From positions 1,550,001 to 1,614,000 of the forward strand of contig NZ_CP042437.1 of assembly GCF_007971525.1 (NCBI RefSeq): a DNA stretch of 64,000 bases. The letters are read 5' to 3'. The notes under the pieces were generated by a model. It ran no database searches. It was not told where the DNA came from and was given only the letters and a program-made list of their open reading frames with translations. This DNA comes from Mucilaginibacter ginsenosidivorax. Lineage in GTDB: Bacteria; Bacteroidota; Bacteroidia; Sphingobacteriales; Sphingobacteriaceae. The position numbers and the translations under genes are program-made. Of this stretch, positions 17,100-26,200 are shown one piece after another. The first letter of the stretch is position 1. The number at the start of each line of letters is the position of its first letter.

Positions 17100-17107
17100 T
17101 AATTTTG
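17100..17107 (+). promoter_or_regulatory. Candidate -7 promoter element for the AI-2E family gene
   Basis: TAATTTTG fits TAnnTTTG exactly and lies 68 bp before the start codon at 17175. No clear -33 TTG is seen at the usual spacing, so the call is tentative. Confidence 0.35.
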
Positions 17108-17174
17108 TATCTTCAAACCTCGGGCACCCTTTTGTGTTAAGGTATCTGAACAACACCAGATAATTATCTACCCT

Positions 17175-18269
17175 ATGCCGGCAAAAAAAATTGCAGCCCC
17201 TTTTTACGAACGACTTGCGCTTACCCTGCTGGGTTTTCTTGCCCTTGGTTATCTCATCATTGTAGGAAAAGACATTCTCGACCCATTAATCTTCGGGTTT
17301 ATATTTGCCATCCTGTTGCTGCCGGTTTCTAACTTCCTTGAGAAAAAGCTCCGCCTGCCGCGCAGCATGTCATCATTGGCATCCATCCTTTTATTGGTGG
17401 CTCTGGTTGGCGGCATACTATACCTGGTAGGTTCGCAAATATCAAACCTTGCCAACGATTGGCCGATGCTAAAAAGCCAGGTATCGCAATCCATTCACGA
17501 TTTGCAGGATTGGGTGCAATCGGCATTCCATATAAACGCGGCCAAACAATTAAAATATGTAGATGATGCCTCAAAAAAAATAATGGAATCTGGAACCGAC
17601 GTGGTAAGCACTGCTTTTGGTGCAATCTCGTCGCTCATGATATTTTATGTGTTTATCATGATCTTCACTTTTTTTATTTTGCTTTACAGGCGGCTTCTCC
17701 TTCGTTTTATCATCTGGGTATTCAGGGATGAGAACTCGGCCGTAGTGATGGATATTGTAGAAAACATTCAGTCGATCATGAGGCAGTATATATTGGGGCT
17801 ATTGCTTGAAATGTTTATAGTAGCCAGTGTTGCCATTACCGTTTTTTTATTAATTGGTATAAAATACGCAGCATTGCTGGGTATCATTGTAGGTTTATTT
17901 AACATCATCCCGTATATAGGTATTTTCACGGCGCTGCTATTAAGCACCATCATCACTTTTGCTACCGGCAATATTGGCAAAACGGTAACGGTAGCTGTTA
18001 GCGTAATTGTAATACACGCCGTAGATGCCAACTTTTTGCTACCAACTATTGTGGGTTCAAAGGTGAGGCTTAACGCCCTTATCTCGTTCATCGGCATTAT
18101 CCTCGGCGAAATGATCTGGGGGCTTTCGGGCATGTTCCTTTCTATACCCGTTATTGCTATTTTCAAAATTATATTTGACCGCATTGAAAGCCTTAAACCC
18201 TGGGGTTACCTATTAGGAGGCGACTATGAGTCAAATAAAAAAGCTGCCGAAAAGCTGAAAGTTGAATGA
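17175..18269 (+). CDS. AI-2E family (PerM-type) membrane transporter
   Basis: A 364-residue integral membrane protein with about eight helices. Typical features of the AI-2E/PerM family are the N-terminal pair (LALTLLGFLALGYLIIVG, LIFGFIFAILLLPVSNFLEKKL), a soluble helical part near residues 90-150 (SQSIHDLQDWVQSAF), and the conserved C-terminal stretch GLFNIIPYIGIFTALLLS followed by LLPTIVGSKVRLNALISFIGIILG and GLSGMFLSIPV. Some members export autoinducer-2 or act as Na+/H+ antiporters; the substrate here is not known. It stands alone on the plus strand. Confidence 0.92.
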   Translation: MPAKKIAAPFYERLALTLLGFLALGYLIIVGKDILDPLIFGFIFAILLLPVSNFLEKKLRLPRSMSSLASILLLVALVGGILYLVGSQISNLANDWPMLKSQVSQSIHDLQDWVQSAFHINAAKQLKYVDDASKKIMESGTDVVSTAFGAISSLMIFYVFIMIFTFFILLYRRLLLRFIIWVFRDENSAVVMDIVENIQSIMRQYILGLLLEMFIVASVAITVFLLIGIKYAALLGIIVGLFNIIPYIGIFTALLLSTIITFATGNIGKTVTVAVSVIVIHAVDANFLLPTIVGSKVRLNALISFIGIILGEMIWGLSGMFLSIPVIAIFKIIFDRIESLKPWGYLLGGDYESNKKAAEKLKVE

Positions 18270-18417
18270 TATTGTTTCCGTCAATGAATACTACAAAGTT
18301 GAGATTTATGAGAGCCATTGTTTTTTAAACAGCTTTTATTTTTGTTTAATTGATGGGTATATCATTAATTTAGCAGCATAACAATTGTGCTGTACTGCAA
18401 TTGAAAATCTACCTTTA

Positions 18418-19380
18418 ATGATCCGTAAATACCTTGCTTTAAGTGTTATTGTATGTGCGCTGATGCCTTTTGGGGTAAAGGCACAAGTTAAACTTGCACC
18501 TTCATTCAGGCTGGTGCCTTTGGGCGTACTTGGGGGCATTGATGAAAGCAACCTATCGGCCTACATGCTGGCAGCAAGCAGCAGTAACAATTATATATGC
18601 TTAGATGCCGGTACACTGCATTATGGCATAAAAAAAGCCATCGAAAACAAGGCTTTCCCTGTTTCGCAGGAAAAAGTATTAAGGCAATACATCAAAGGAT
18701 ATTTCATTTCGCATGCCCATCTCGACCACCTTGCGGGCTTAATCATCAACTCACCCGACGACAGTACTAAAAATATTTACGGCCTGCAAAGTACGCTTCA
18801 AACACTCAAAACCCACTACTTTACCTGGGCAAGCTGGGCCAACTTTGCCGATGACGGGGAAAGCCCCGCTTTAAAAAAGTTTCATTACAAACCACTTGAG
18901 CCCGGCAACGAGGTGGCTATAGAAAACACCGCGCTAAAAGTACAGGCATTCCCGCTAAGCCATTCAAACCTCACCAGCACCGCCTTTTTGGTGCATAGCA
19001 ACGATGCTTATATTTTATATTTAGGCGATACCGGTCCCGATGCTGTTGAAAAAAGCACCAACCTTCAAAAGCTTTGGGAAGCTGTTGCCCCCCTGGTTAA
19101 AAACAAACAATTAAAAGCCATCATGATTGAGGTTTCGTTCCCGAGCGAACAACCTGATAAAACATTATTTGGCCACCTTACCCCCCACTGGCTGATGGCC
19201 GAAATGGATAAACTGGCCGCGTTAGCCGGTCCGGATGCTATAAAAGGACTAAATATTGTGGTTACACATTTAAAGCCACCGGCAAAAAGCATCGCCCAAA
19301 TAAAAGCAGAACTTAAAATTGAAAATAAAACAGGCTTAAATTTAATTTACCCGGAACAAGGCAAGCCGCTTACTTTTTGA
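18418..19380 (+). CDS. Exported MBL-fold enzyme, class II cyclic-nucleotide phosphodiesterase-like
   Basis: From ATG 18418 the product has 320 residues and a signal peptide ending at KAQ23. It has the metallo-beta-lactamase motif H99-x-H101-x-D103-H104 (FISHAHLDHLAGLI), which in this form matches the class II cyclic-nucleotide phosphodiesterases (yeast PDE1, Vibrio periplasmic cpdP). Other family marks are SNLSAYMLAA, CLDAGTLHYGI, LYLGDTGPD, IMIEVSFP and VVTHLKPP. It would cleave cAMP or related compounds in the periplasm, so it probably scavenges nucleotides rather than controls signalling. An earlier start at 18385 adds 11 unlikely residues. The esterase gene starts 29 bp after the stop. 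Confidence 0.85.
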   Translation: MIRKYLALSVIVCALMPFGVKAQVKLAPSFRLVPLGVLGGIDESNLSAYMLAASSSNNYICLDAGTLHYGIKKAIENKAFPVSQEKVLRQYIKGYFISHAHLDHLAGLIINSPDDSTKNIYGLQSTLQTLKTHYFTWASWANFADDGESPALKKFHYKPLEPGNEVAIENTALKVQAFPLSHSNLTSTAFLVHSNDAYILYLGDTGPDAVEKSTNLQKLWEAVAPLVKNKQLKAIMIEVSFPSEQPDKTLFGHLTPHWLMAEMDKLAALAGPDAIKGLNIVVTHLKPPAKSIAQIKAELKIENKTGLNLIYPEQGKPLTF

Positions 19381-19409
19381 TTATAGCTACCAAAGTAAAA
19401 CCAGGATAT

Positions 19410-20297
19410 ATGAAAAACAGAATTAAAACGTGCTTGCTGCTTTGCTTTTTGCTATGCACAGGGAGTGCCTTCGCCCAGCAAGGCAAAGTAATAGAAGAAC
19501 AAATTGTTAAAAGCAAAATTTTAAAACGCAACGTTAAATACACCATTTACCTGCCTGCCGATTATGAAACGGCAAACCGTACTTACCCTGTGGTATACCT
19601 TTTACACGGATACTCCGATGACAACACCGGCTGGCTGCAATTTGGCGAAATAAACCGTTTTGCCGACCAGGCTATTCTGGATGGTACCATACCGCCAATG
19701 ATTATTGTGATGCCCGATGGCGGTACCAGCTGGTATATTAACTCCTACGATGGCAAAGAAAAATACGAGGATTTTTTTATCAAAGAATTCATACCCCATA
19801 TTGAGCAGGCCTATCGTATAAAAACAGAAAGACAATACCGCGGAGTTGCCGGCCTATCCATGGGAGGCTACGGCACCATGATTTACGCTATAAAATATCC
19901 GCAACTGTTTTCGGCGGCGGCGGCATTAAGCGCGGCGGTATTCCCGGATGACCAGATGGTTAACCAGCCCGATGACAATTACGAACACGTTTTTGGCCAG
20001 CTATTTGGGCGTGGATTGAAGGGTAAAGACCGACTGACTAAAGATTGGCAGGCAAATTCAGTATTGAACCTGGTACAAAATAAAACGACAGACGAATTGA
20101 GCAAAGTGCGCTACTGGATTGATTGCGGCGATGATGACTTTTTAACCATAGGCAACAGCATGCTGCACATAGCACTGACAGAAAAAAAAGTACCCCATGA
20201 ATTCAGGATGCGCGATGGCGCCCATAACTGGACGTACTGGCGCACAGGGATCACCAATGCCCTCAGTTTTATAGGTGATGGCTTCAGGCAGAAGTGA
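19410..20297 (+). CDS. Exported esterase of the alpha/beta hydrolase fold (first copy)
   Basis: A 295-residue protein with a signal peptide (ending SAFAQ) and the esterase-D/feruloyl-esterase-like fold. The catalytic serine is S150 in GLSMGGYG, the acid lies in the C-terminal CGDDD (about 239-243) and H272 in GAHNWTYW completes the triad. YLLHGYSDDNTGW carries the oxyanion part. Such enzymes cleave acetyl or feruloyl groups from plant polysaccharides or small acyl esters. ATG 19410 is chosen because it begins the signal peptide. A close paralogue lies 515 bp downstream, with one small gene between them. Confidence 0.92.
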   Translation: MKNRIKTCLLLCFLLCTGSAFAQQGKVIEEQIVKSKILKRNVKYTIYLPADYETANRTYPVVYLLHGYSDDNTGWLQFGEINRFADQAILDGTIPPMIIVMPDGGTSWYINSYDGKEKYEDFFIKEFIPHIEQAYRIKTERQYRGVAGLSMGGYGTMIYAIKYPQLFSAAAALSAAVFPDDQMVNQPDDNYEHVFGQLFGRGLKGKDRLTKDWQANSVLNLVQNKTTDELSKVRYWIDCGDDDFLTIGNSMLHIALTEKKVPHEFRMRDGAHNWTYWRTGITNALSFIGDGFRQK

Positions 20298-20329
20298 TAG
20301 ATGTGCAGATGAAAATGATAGATGAATAG

Positions 20330-20710
20330 ATGGCAAAGGATTTTAAGCTCCCCGTTTCGATAGATCACTTGCAGAAATTTGCAGATGACACGGTGTCAAT
20401 AGATGAGTTTTTGAGTGTCTTTTTTGGTGACGATCAAAACAACGCCAACATGCGGCAGGGCCTGGCTTCTTATTTTTATGATAATGGAGGATCGCCGGAA
20501 GTGCGGGAGTTTGACATAGTAGATGCTAAATTTGATACCAATGATTTAACCGGATCATTCAAATGCATATTTACGGTGTATTATTTTTTTACCTGCAGCG
20601 ATATTAAAAACGACAAACGCGAAAACATAACCTGGAAATTTAAAATTGACGATACAAACCTCACCATTGCTTTTGTAGGCGAAGAGCCCTGGGTGTGGGA
20701 TGGGGATTAA
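20330..20710 (+). CDS. Hypothetical protein between two esterase paralogues
   Basis: A 126-residue acidic cytoplasmic protein with no signal peptide or membrane helix. It appears to be one alpha-beta domain (VSIDEFLSVFFGDDQNN, then KCIFTVYYFFTCSDIKND, NITWKFKIDDTNLTIAFVGEEP). I do not recognise a family. The ATG chosen lies 32 bp after the esterase stop, inside a stretch of AGATG-type repeats, so the start is not fully certain. It shares the direction of the two esterases and may be co-transcribed. Confidence 0.65.
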   Translation: MAKDFKLPVSIDHLQKFADDTVSIDEFLSVFFGDDQNNANMRQGLASYFYDNGGSPEVREFDIVDAKFDTNDLTGSFKCIFTVYYFFTCSDIKNDKRENITWKFKIDDTNLTIAFVGEEPWVWDGD

Positions 20711-20811
20711 TTATAAATGCGCAGATATGCAAATTACAAATGTGCAGATGAAAATGGAAACATTTCAGACGTATAGATTTATTTTCAAATTTTCAAATTG
20801 ATTAAAATATT
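20711..20811. repeat. GTGCAGATGAAAATG-type repeat between genes
   Basis: The gap contains AAATGCGCAGATATGCAAATT and AAATGTGCAGATGAAAATGG, followed by TTTTCAAATTTTCAAATTG. The same words appear at 20297-20330, 21700-21822 and 7255-7330, and the TTTGAAAATTTG word also near 31422-31530. Confidence 0.65.
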
Positions 20812-21696
20812 ATGAAAAAACTTATTCTAATCTGCTTTCTCCTTTCTGCATCTGCTGCATTTGCACAGCATATCCCGGCCGGCAAGGTGATAGAGGAACA
20901 AAATGTAAAGAGCGACATTTTGGATTATAACGTAAAATACGCCATTTACCTGCCTGCCGATTATGAAACATCAAACCGTACCTACCCGGTAGTTTACCTG
21001 CTGCATGGCTACGGCGACGACCAAACCGGCTGGCTGCAATTTGGCGAGATTAACCGTTATGCCGATAAAGCCATCGCCGAAGGTAAAATCCCGCCGATGA
21101 TTATTGTAATGCCCGATGCAAAAACTACATTTTACATTAATTCGTACGATGGTAAACGTAATTACGAAGATTTCTTTTTTAAGGAATTTATCCCCACAAT
21201 CGAAAAAGACTACCGCATAAAGGGGACCAAAAAGTACCGCGCCGTAGCCGGTTTATCGATGGGCGGATTTGGAACCTTAATTTACAGCATCAAACACCCC
21301 GAAATGTTCTCGGCAGCGGCGGCATTAAGCGCAGCCGTACGTAACGACGAAGATTTCATGGGCATTACCGATGCCCGCTGGGCCGAGGCCTATGCCAAAG
21401 TTTTCGGCCCCAACCTTAAAGGTGCCGAGCGATTAAATGATACATGGAAAGCAAATTCTATTTTGGGCTTAATTCAAAGCAAAACAGCCGACGATCTTAA
21501 CGATGTGCGCTACTGGATTGATTGCGGTGATGATGACGCTCTAAGCAAAGGCAATTCGCTGTTACACGTTGCCCTGATGGACAAAAAAGTTCCCCACGAG
21601 TTCCGCATCCGCGACGGCGCCCACAACTGGACCTACTGGCGCACCGGCATTATTGATGCATTAAACTTTATCGGGGATAGCTTTAGACAGAAATAG
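20812..21696 (+). CDS. Exported esterase of the alpha/beta hydrolase fold (second copy)
   Basis: A 294-residue paralogue of the esterase at 19410. It has a signal peptide (ending SAAFAQ), S149 in GLSMGGFG, CGDDD near residue 239 and H271 in GAHNWTYW. The two proteins agree over nearly the full length (for example YETxNRTYPVVYLLHGY and GWLQFGEINR), which points to tandem duplication. The differences lie mainly in a loop after the catalytic serine (AVRNDEDFMGITDARW here, AVFPDDQMVNQPDDN there), so the substrate range may differ. The next gene converges from the other strand. Confidence 0.92.
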   Translation: MKKLILICFLLSASAAFAQHIPAGKVIEEQNVKSDILDYNVKYAIYLPADYETSNRTYPVVYLLHGYGDDQTGWLQFGEINRYADKAIAEGKIPPMIIVMPDAKTTFYINSYDGKRNYEDFFFKEFIPTIEKDYRIKGTKKYRAVAGLSMGGFGTLIYSIKHPEMFSAAAALSAAVRNDEDFMGITDARWAEAYAKVFGPNLKGAERLNDTWKANSILGLIQSKTADDLNDVRYWIDCGDDDALSKGNSLLHVALMDKKVPHEFRIRDGAHNWTYWRTGIIDALNFIGDSFRQK

Positions 21697-21709
21697 GCTG
21701 CGGATGTGC

Positions 21710-21821
21710 AGATGTGCAAATTTCAGATGTGCAGATGAAAAGGGTGGGTTTTAGATATGAGAAATCTCATTTTCAAATTGATTAATCATCTGCACATCTG
21801 TAATCTGAAATTTGCACATCT
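21710..21821. repeat. 19-bp perfect inverted repeat between convergent genes
   Basis: AGATGTGCAAATTTCAGAT at 21710-21728 returns in inverted form at 21803-21821, with 74 bases in between that add further GCAGATGA/TCATCTGC pairing. The right arm overlaps the stop of the minus-strand TPR gene. It could work as a bidirectional terminator, although no T run follows. Confidence 0.75.
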
Positions 21822-22380
21822 AATGGTCACTCAACAAATCAACACAGTTCTTACTCAATTTAGCCAGGCGGGCGGGTAGTGTGCCAAGCGCGGCTTCGTT
21901 ATTTAAATTGGTATAGAGTACCTTAATAATTTTCAGGGTGTTTTCATCCGGATCGCAGGCCTGGGCTTTTTCCAGATGGGGTAAAGCCAAACGCGCTTTT
22001 TCAATATAATTTAGGTTCATCACCACGGGCTTTCCCGAAATATCTTTGATATACAGGTAGCCTAAAGCGCGATGCGCCACGTAATAATTTGGTTGGGCAG
22101 CCACCACTATTTTGTAATATTTAATTGCATTGATGCTTTGGTTATCGTCTTCGTAAAGTTTTGCCAGCGAATTATAAAATGCAACTCTTACTTTGGGCGT
22201 CAGCTTGGCTGTATCGGGCAAAATCTTTTGGGCAAGGGCAATTGACTGGGCAGCGTCATCGTTCAGCTTTGCCACATTAAAATCAAGATAACTATCATAA
22301 ACCTGCTCGGCAGTTTGAGCCTGGGTTACGGCTCCCGAAAACAATAATAAAAGCAGCACTAATATCTTTCGGGTCATCAT
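21820..22380 (-). CDS. Exported TPR protein at the end of the kinase operon
   Basis: A 186-residue protein with a signal peptide (residues 1-21, ending SGAVTQAQ) and two or three TPR-like helical pairs (KLYEDDNQSINAIKYYKIVV, YYVAHRALGYLYIKD, ARLALPHLEKAQACDPDENTLK). It lies 24 bp after the FHA gene on the same strand and is likely the last gene of the operon that starts with the Ser/Thr kinase at 31304. A periplasmic scaffold or partner for the SEDS-PBP protein is possible but not shown by the sequence. Confidence 0.8.
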   Translation of the reverse strand: MMTRKILVLLLLLFSGAVTQAQTAEQVYDSYLDFNVAKLNDDAAQSIALAQKILPDTAKLTPKVRVAFYNSLAKLYEDDNQSINAIKYYKIVVAAQPNYYVAHRALGYLYIKDISGKPVVMNLNYIEKARLALPHLEKAQACDPDENTLKIIKVLYTNLNNEAALGTLPARLAKLSKNCVDLLSDH

Positions 22381-22404
22381 TGATAAATTACTTGTTATTA
22401 ATAG

Positions 22405-23202
22405 TTATCCTTCTGCCTTGACACTAAATAAAAACACTACTGATTCGCCTAATATTACCTGGTCGCCTTCATTCATGGGGTGTCCAATCTGGGTGGAGTT
22501 AAGCTTAATCAGCTTATCATCGGCTGCTATGCTGATCTTGGTTTTATTACGCGGTGGTACGCCACCTTCATCGGCAAAAATCATAAAGCATTCCGCGTCT
22601 TTATTCCACTCTATATGAGCGTGCTGCCTGCTGATAAACTTATTGCTGGGGTCGTTACTATCAGCGGGAAATATAATCTTGTTCAGTCTGTATGATCCGT
22701 TCTCGGTTATCACTTTTTTATCCCGGCCAATATTAATCTTTCCGTCGGTAGCCTTAATCAAATACTCTTCCTGTTCGGCTTCGCCGCTCAATATCCTGAT
22801 ATAAGCAATGGCCGACGATGCGTTATGCGCCACCTGCCTGCGGGTATGCATCTGGAAAGCGACGTCAATCTCGGGGATCTTTGGCACATCGGCAGGAAGC
22901 TTATCTGCAAAAATCACATCAATTGTCCAGTCATCAGGTAACTCTATCGCGTAGTCATCAGCAATCCGTTGAATCTCGTTCCTGAACACCTCCTTTTCGT
23001 GCACATAAACCGCACCCTCGTAAAGATGTTTGTCGTCGGGGTCGGGTGCCAGGTAAAGCAACAGTTCCTTAATGTGCCTGCCTTCGCCGCCTTCAACCTT
23101 TTGCAGGGCCTCTTTTATAAAACGTAGTATGGCTTCGCGCAGGCCCTTTACATCAACCTGTCCCTTTTCTCCGCCGCTTTTACTAAAAAAACTAAATGCC
23201 AT
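22405..23202 (-). CDS. FHA-domain phosphothreonine-binding protein
   Basis: A 265-residue cytoplasmic protein. The FHA domain covers about residues 148-255 and keeps the phosphopeptide-binding residues: G159-R160 in NIGRD, S191-R192-x-H194 in FISRQHAHIEW, and the later N in PRNKTKISI. FHA domains bind phosphothreonine made by Ser/Thr kinases. The N-terminal 120 residues (LREAILRFIKEAL, YVHEKEVFRNEIQRIADDYAIEL) have no clear family, though they vaguely recall the N-terminal part of actinobacterial FhaA. It follows the SEDS-PBP gene by 73 bp in the kinase/phosphatase operon, and so may read out the phosphorylation state of the wall machinery. Confidence 0.88.
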   Translation of the reverse strand: MAFSFFSKSGGEKGQVDVKGLREAILRFIKEALQKVEGGEGRHIKELLLYLAPDPDDKHLYEGAVYVHEKEVFRNEIQRIADDYAIELPDDWTIDVIFADKLPADVPKIPEIDVAFQMHTRRQVAHNASSAIAYIRILSGEAEQEEYLIKATDGKINIGRDKKVITENGSYRLNKIIFPADSNDPSNKFISRQHAHIEWNKDAECFMIFADEGGVPPRNKTKISIAADDKLIKLNSTQIGHPMNEGDQVILGESVVFLFSVKAEG

Positions 23203-23275
23203 ATTTTAAAACTCTAAGTCTGAAATTCTAAATCCTAAAAAAGAAACCTAAATCTGCAATCCCACTCACCACTCC

Positions 23276-26200
23276 CTATTCACCACTCACCACCTCATCG
23301 GTAATACTCTTCATATAGCCCTTCTCCAAAAGGAAAGGAATCACGTGTTTCCCGGCTAAATGTACCGCATCTGACGATCCTTTGGTCGATTCTACACGGA
23401 TACAAACAACCATATTGCCTTTTCCGTTTGCCTCTGGCGCAAAAAACACATACCAGCCATCGTTAACGCTTTTATTTTTAACAATACGCTCGGGCGTACC
23501 GCTCTTACCTGCAACCGCTATACCCAGTATGGGCACCTTTGGCGCGCTTTGCGTTATCATGTATTGCTTCAGCAGGGCAGCATAATCTGGTTTGTCGGCC
23601 AGGGTAATACCTGCCTTTACGGGCATTTTTGTTTTGCCAACATTTAATACAAACCGATTGGCTAATAACACACCATTATTGGCCACACCAGATACCAGCC
23701 GCGCAACAGATGCCGGGGTAGCAATGAGCTCCCCCTGCCCCCATGCCATACCCGAAATACCTTTAGCCCTGGTTTTGTGAATATTGTTAGGATCATACCG
23801 GGGTTTGGTGTTAAACTCGGTTTTACGCCATAGGTTACGCCACTTTTCTTCCTGGGCATCGTTTTCGGCAGGTTTATTATAATAATAGCCGCCCACGCCA
23901 TGCAAAAACATCCCGGTTTTCATATAAAGGTTTACCATATACTCTTCCAAATGTTGCTGGTTAGCCAGCTTAATGAAATACACGTTGTTTGATTTGGCAA
24001 TAGCGCGTTCCATCGTAATGATACCGGTTTCGTCCGGCTCGATACCTTTGGTACGGATCCGCTCTTCCATACTTACATGGTAGGTTACCTTAGATGCATC
24101 AATACCCAGTTTATTAAATGCCGACATGGCTGTTAATACTTTGGCTGTTGAACCCGGCTGTGAGGCATAAGTGAAGCCCAGATCAGTAGTGGTCATCCAG
24201 TTGGATAGTTTATTCTGATCGGCTTGCGACATCGTTAGTTGATCCCAGTTGTGAACCGGTGGCAGGGGGTACTGTGCCGATACCAGCACATCGCCAGTGT
24301 TGGCCTCCATCACTACAACGGACACCCGGTTATCATACAAAGATGTATCAGTTGCAATCGACTGTTGGATTTTTGTTTGCAAATCGGCGTCCATCGTCAG
24401 CTTAACATCCCGGTTGCGGTTTCTAAATGCGGCTACTTCGGGGCCGTTAATATCGGCCAACAGTAACGGAGCCAGTTCGCTATAGTCCTTTTTAGCTACC
24501 GTCATTTCCTTTACCCCACGCGGCAAAAACCTGTCTTCCTGGTAGCGCGATGCTTTTACATTATAACTGCTGATGGGCATTTTAAAACCACGTAATTCGG
24601 CCGCGTGTTCATACTCGGCAAAGTAGCCGTTGGTACTGCCGTTAAATACACCGGTATTTACATCGCCCGTCCAAAAAAACATCTGTTCTTCAAAGGGATA
24701 AAACCGTTCCAGCCGCTTGTGCACTGCCGAATCGAGGTTATAATCTTTTACGCCCGCCACAGCCAGTTTTTTCTGTTGCTTCGCAATAAGTTCGGGTTTG
24801 CTGGTAGCCAGGATCAATCCGTTCCTGTCTAATAATGATCCGGCTTGCAGCTTGTTCATCAGGATAGCAATACGGGGGTTATAGCTAAACATCCGCAGGC
24901 CGCTTTTATCGGCAACCAGGGCGGGCTTCACCACCCATTTTTTATTATCGGCGCTGTAACGCGATACATTTACAGTTAACAGCACCACCCCGGCTAATGC
25001 CGCAGCCAAAGCGGGCACCAGGTTTTTATCCTGCTGCTTGGTAATATAGTCCATTTGCACCTGGCTGCCTTTTACCAACGATACCGACAGCAAAAAGCCG
25101 GTGGCCAATAAATTAATTACCAATGACGAACCGCCATAACTTTCAAACGGCAACGATACGCCCGACAAAGGCAGGGCCCCTATAGATCCACCGGCTATCA
25201 GCAAAAACTGCACAAAGGTACATACGCCAATACCGGCGCTTAAGTAAAACAACAAGGGGGTACCTGTTTGTCGCCCAATAATTATCGACCGGTGTAAAAA
25301 CAGCAGGAATAATATAAATACAGCTGCCATACCTGCCCAGCCAAACTCTTCGCCTATTGATGGCAAAATCATATCGGTATGCGCCTCGGGAATGGTTTTA
25401 GCAAAGCCCTGGCCAACACCTTCACCTGTTAAACCGCCCCCGGCCATAGCCCAAAGGCCGTTAGCTACCTGGTCGCCACCGTATACTTCGTTATTCCACG
25501 GATCCTGCCAGATTGCTTTGCGTTCAACCAATCGTTCGACAGGGCCGGGTATAATTTTATCTAATCCCGGAATTTTGTCGATGGTTAAAAAAGCACTGAT
25601 CACAATAAGCGCCATTACGGCCGATTCGCTCAGATATTTCGGTTTCCAAAAACCAACCAAACCTAATATACCAAAAGTAACACCGGCACTTAGCCAAACA
25701 TTATCAAAAAACCAGGTAATAAGCACATAAAGTACTACAAAACCAGCCATTGGCAAAAAGTCGCCACGGGAGAAAGAGAACAGGATGATAAAAGTAAAAC
25801 AGATTACCATGGCGGGCCCCAGATCGCCTAAAACCAAGAACAGCAACAACGTAACCAGCGTGGCTATCAGCGCCGACGAGAAGAACGATAAGCGCTTGCT
25901 CCAGCTGGCATACTGGCTTATAAACTTTTCGTTAGCGGCGAAAAATCCGGCCAGGAAAATAATTACCAGGTATTTTACAATCTCGCTTGGCTGAAAACCC
26001 AGCAGATTTACCTTCACCCCGCTACCCTCGGGCCCGGTACCAAACAAAATAGTGCTAAACAAAATGCCCATGGCCACAACAACCCAAGGCCAGCCATTTG
26101 CTGCGCTGCGCGTGTGTTTAAAAACCAGCAAACGGTATAAACCCGAATCGGCAGTTAGCTTGCGCAGATTAATGAACAGCATAACGCAAATAATACCAAC

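Noticed and set aside
20297..21822. Repeated AGATG/GCAGATG words considered as a CRISPR array
   Set aside because: No constant repeat length, no regular spacers and no cas genes.
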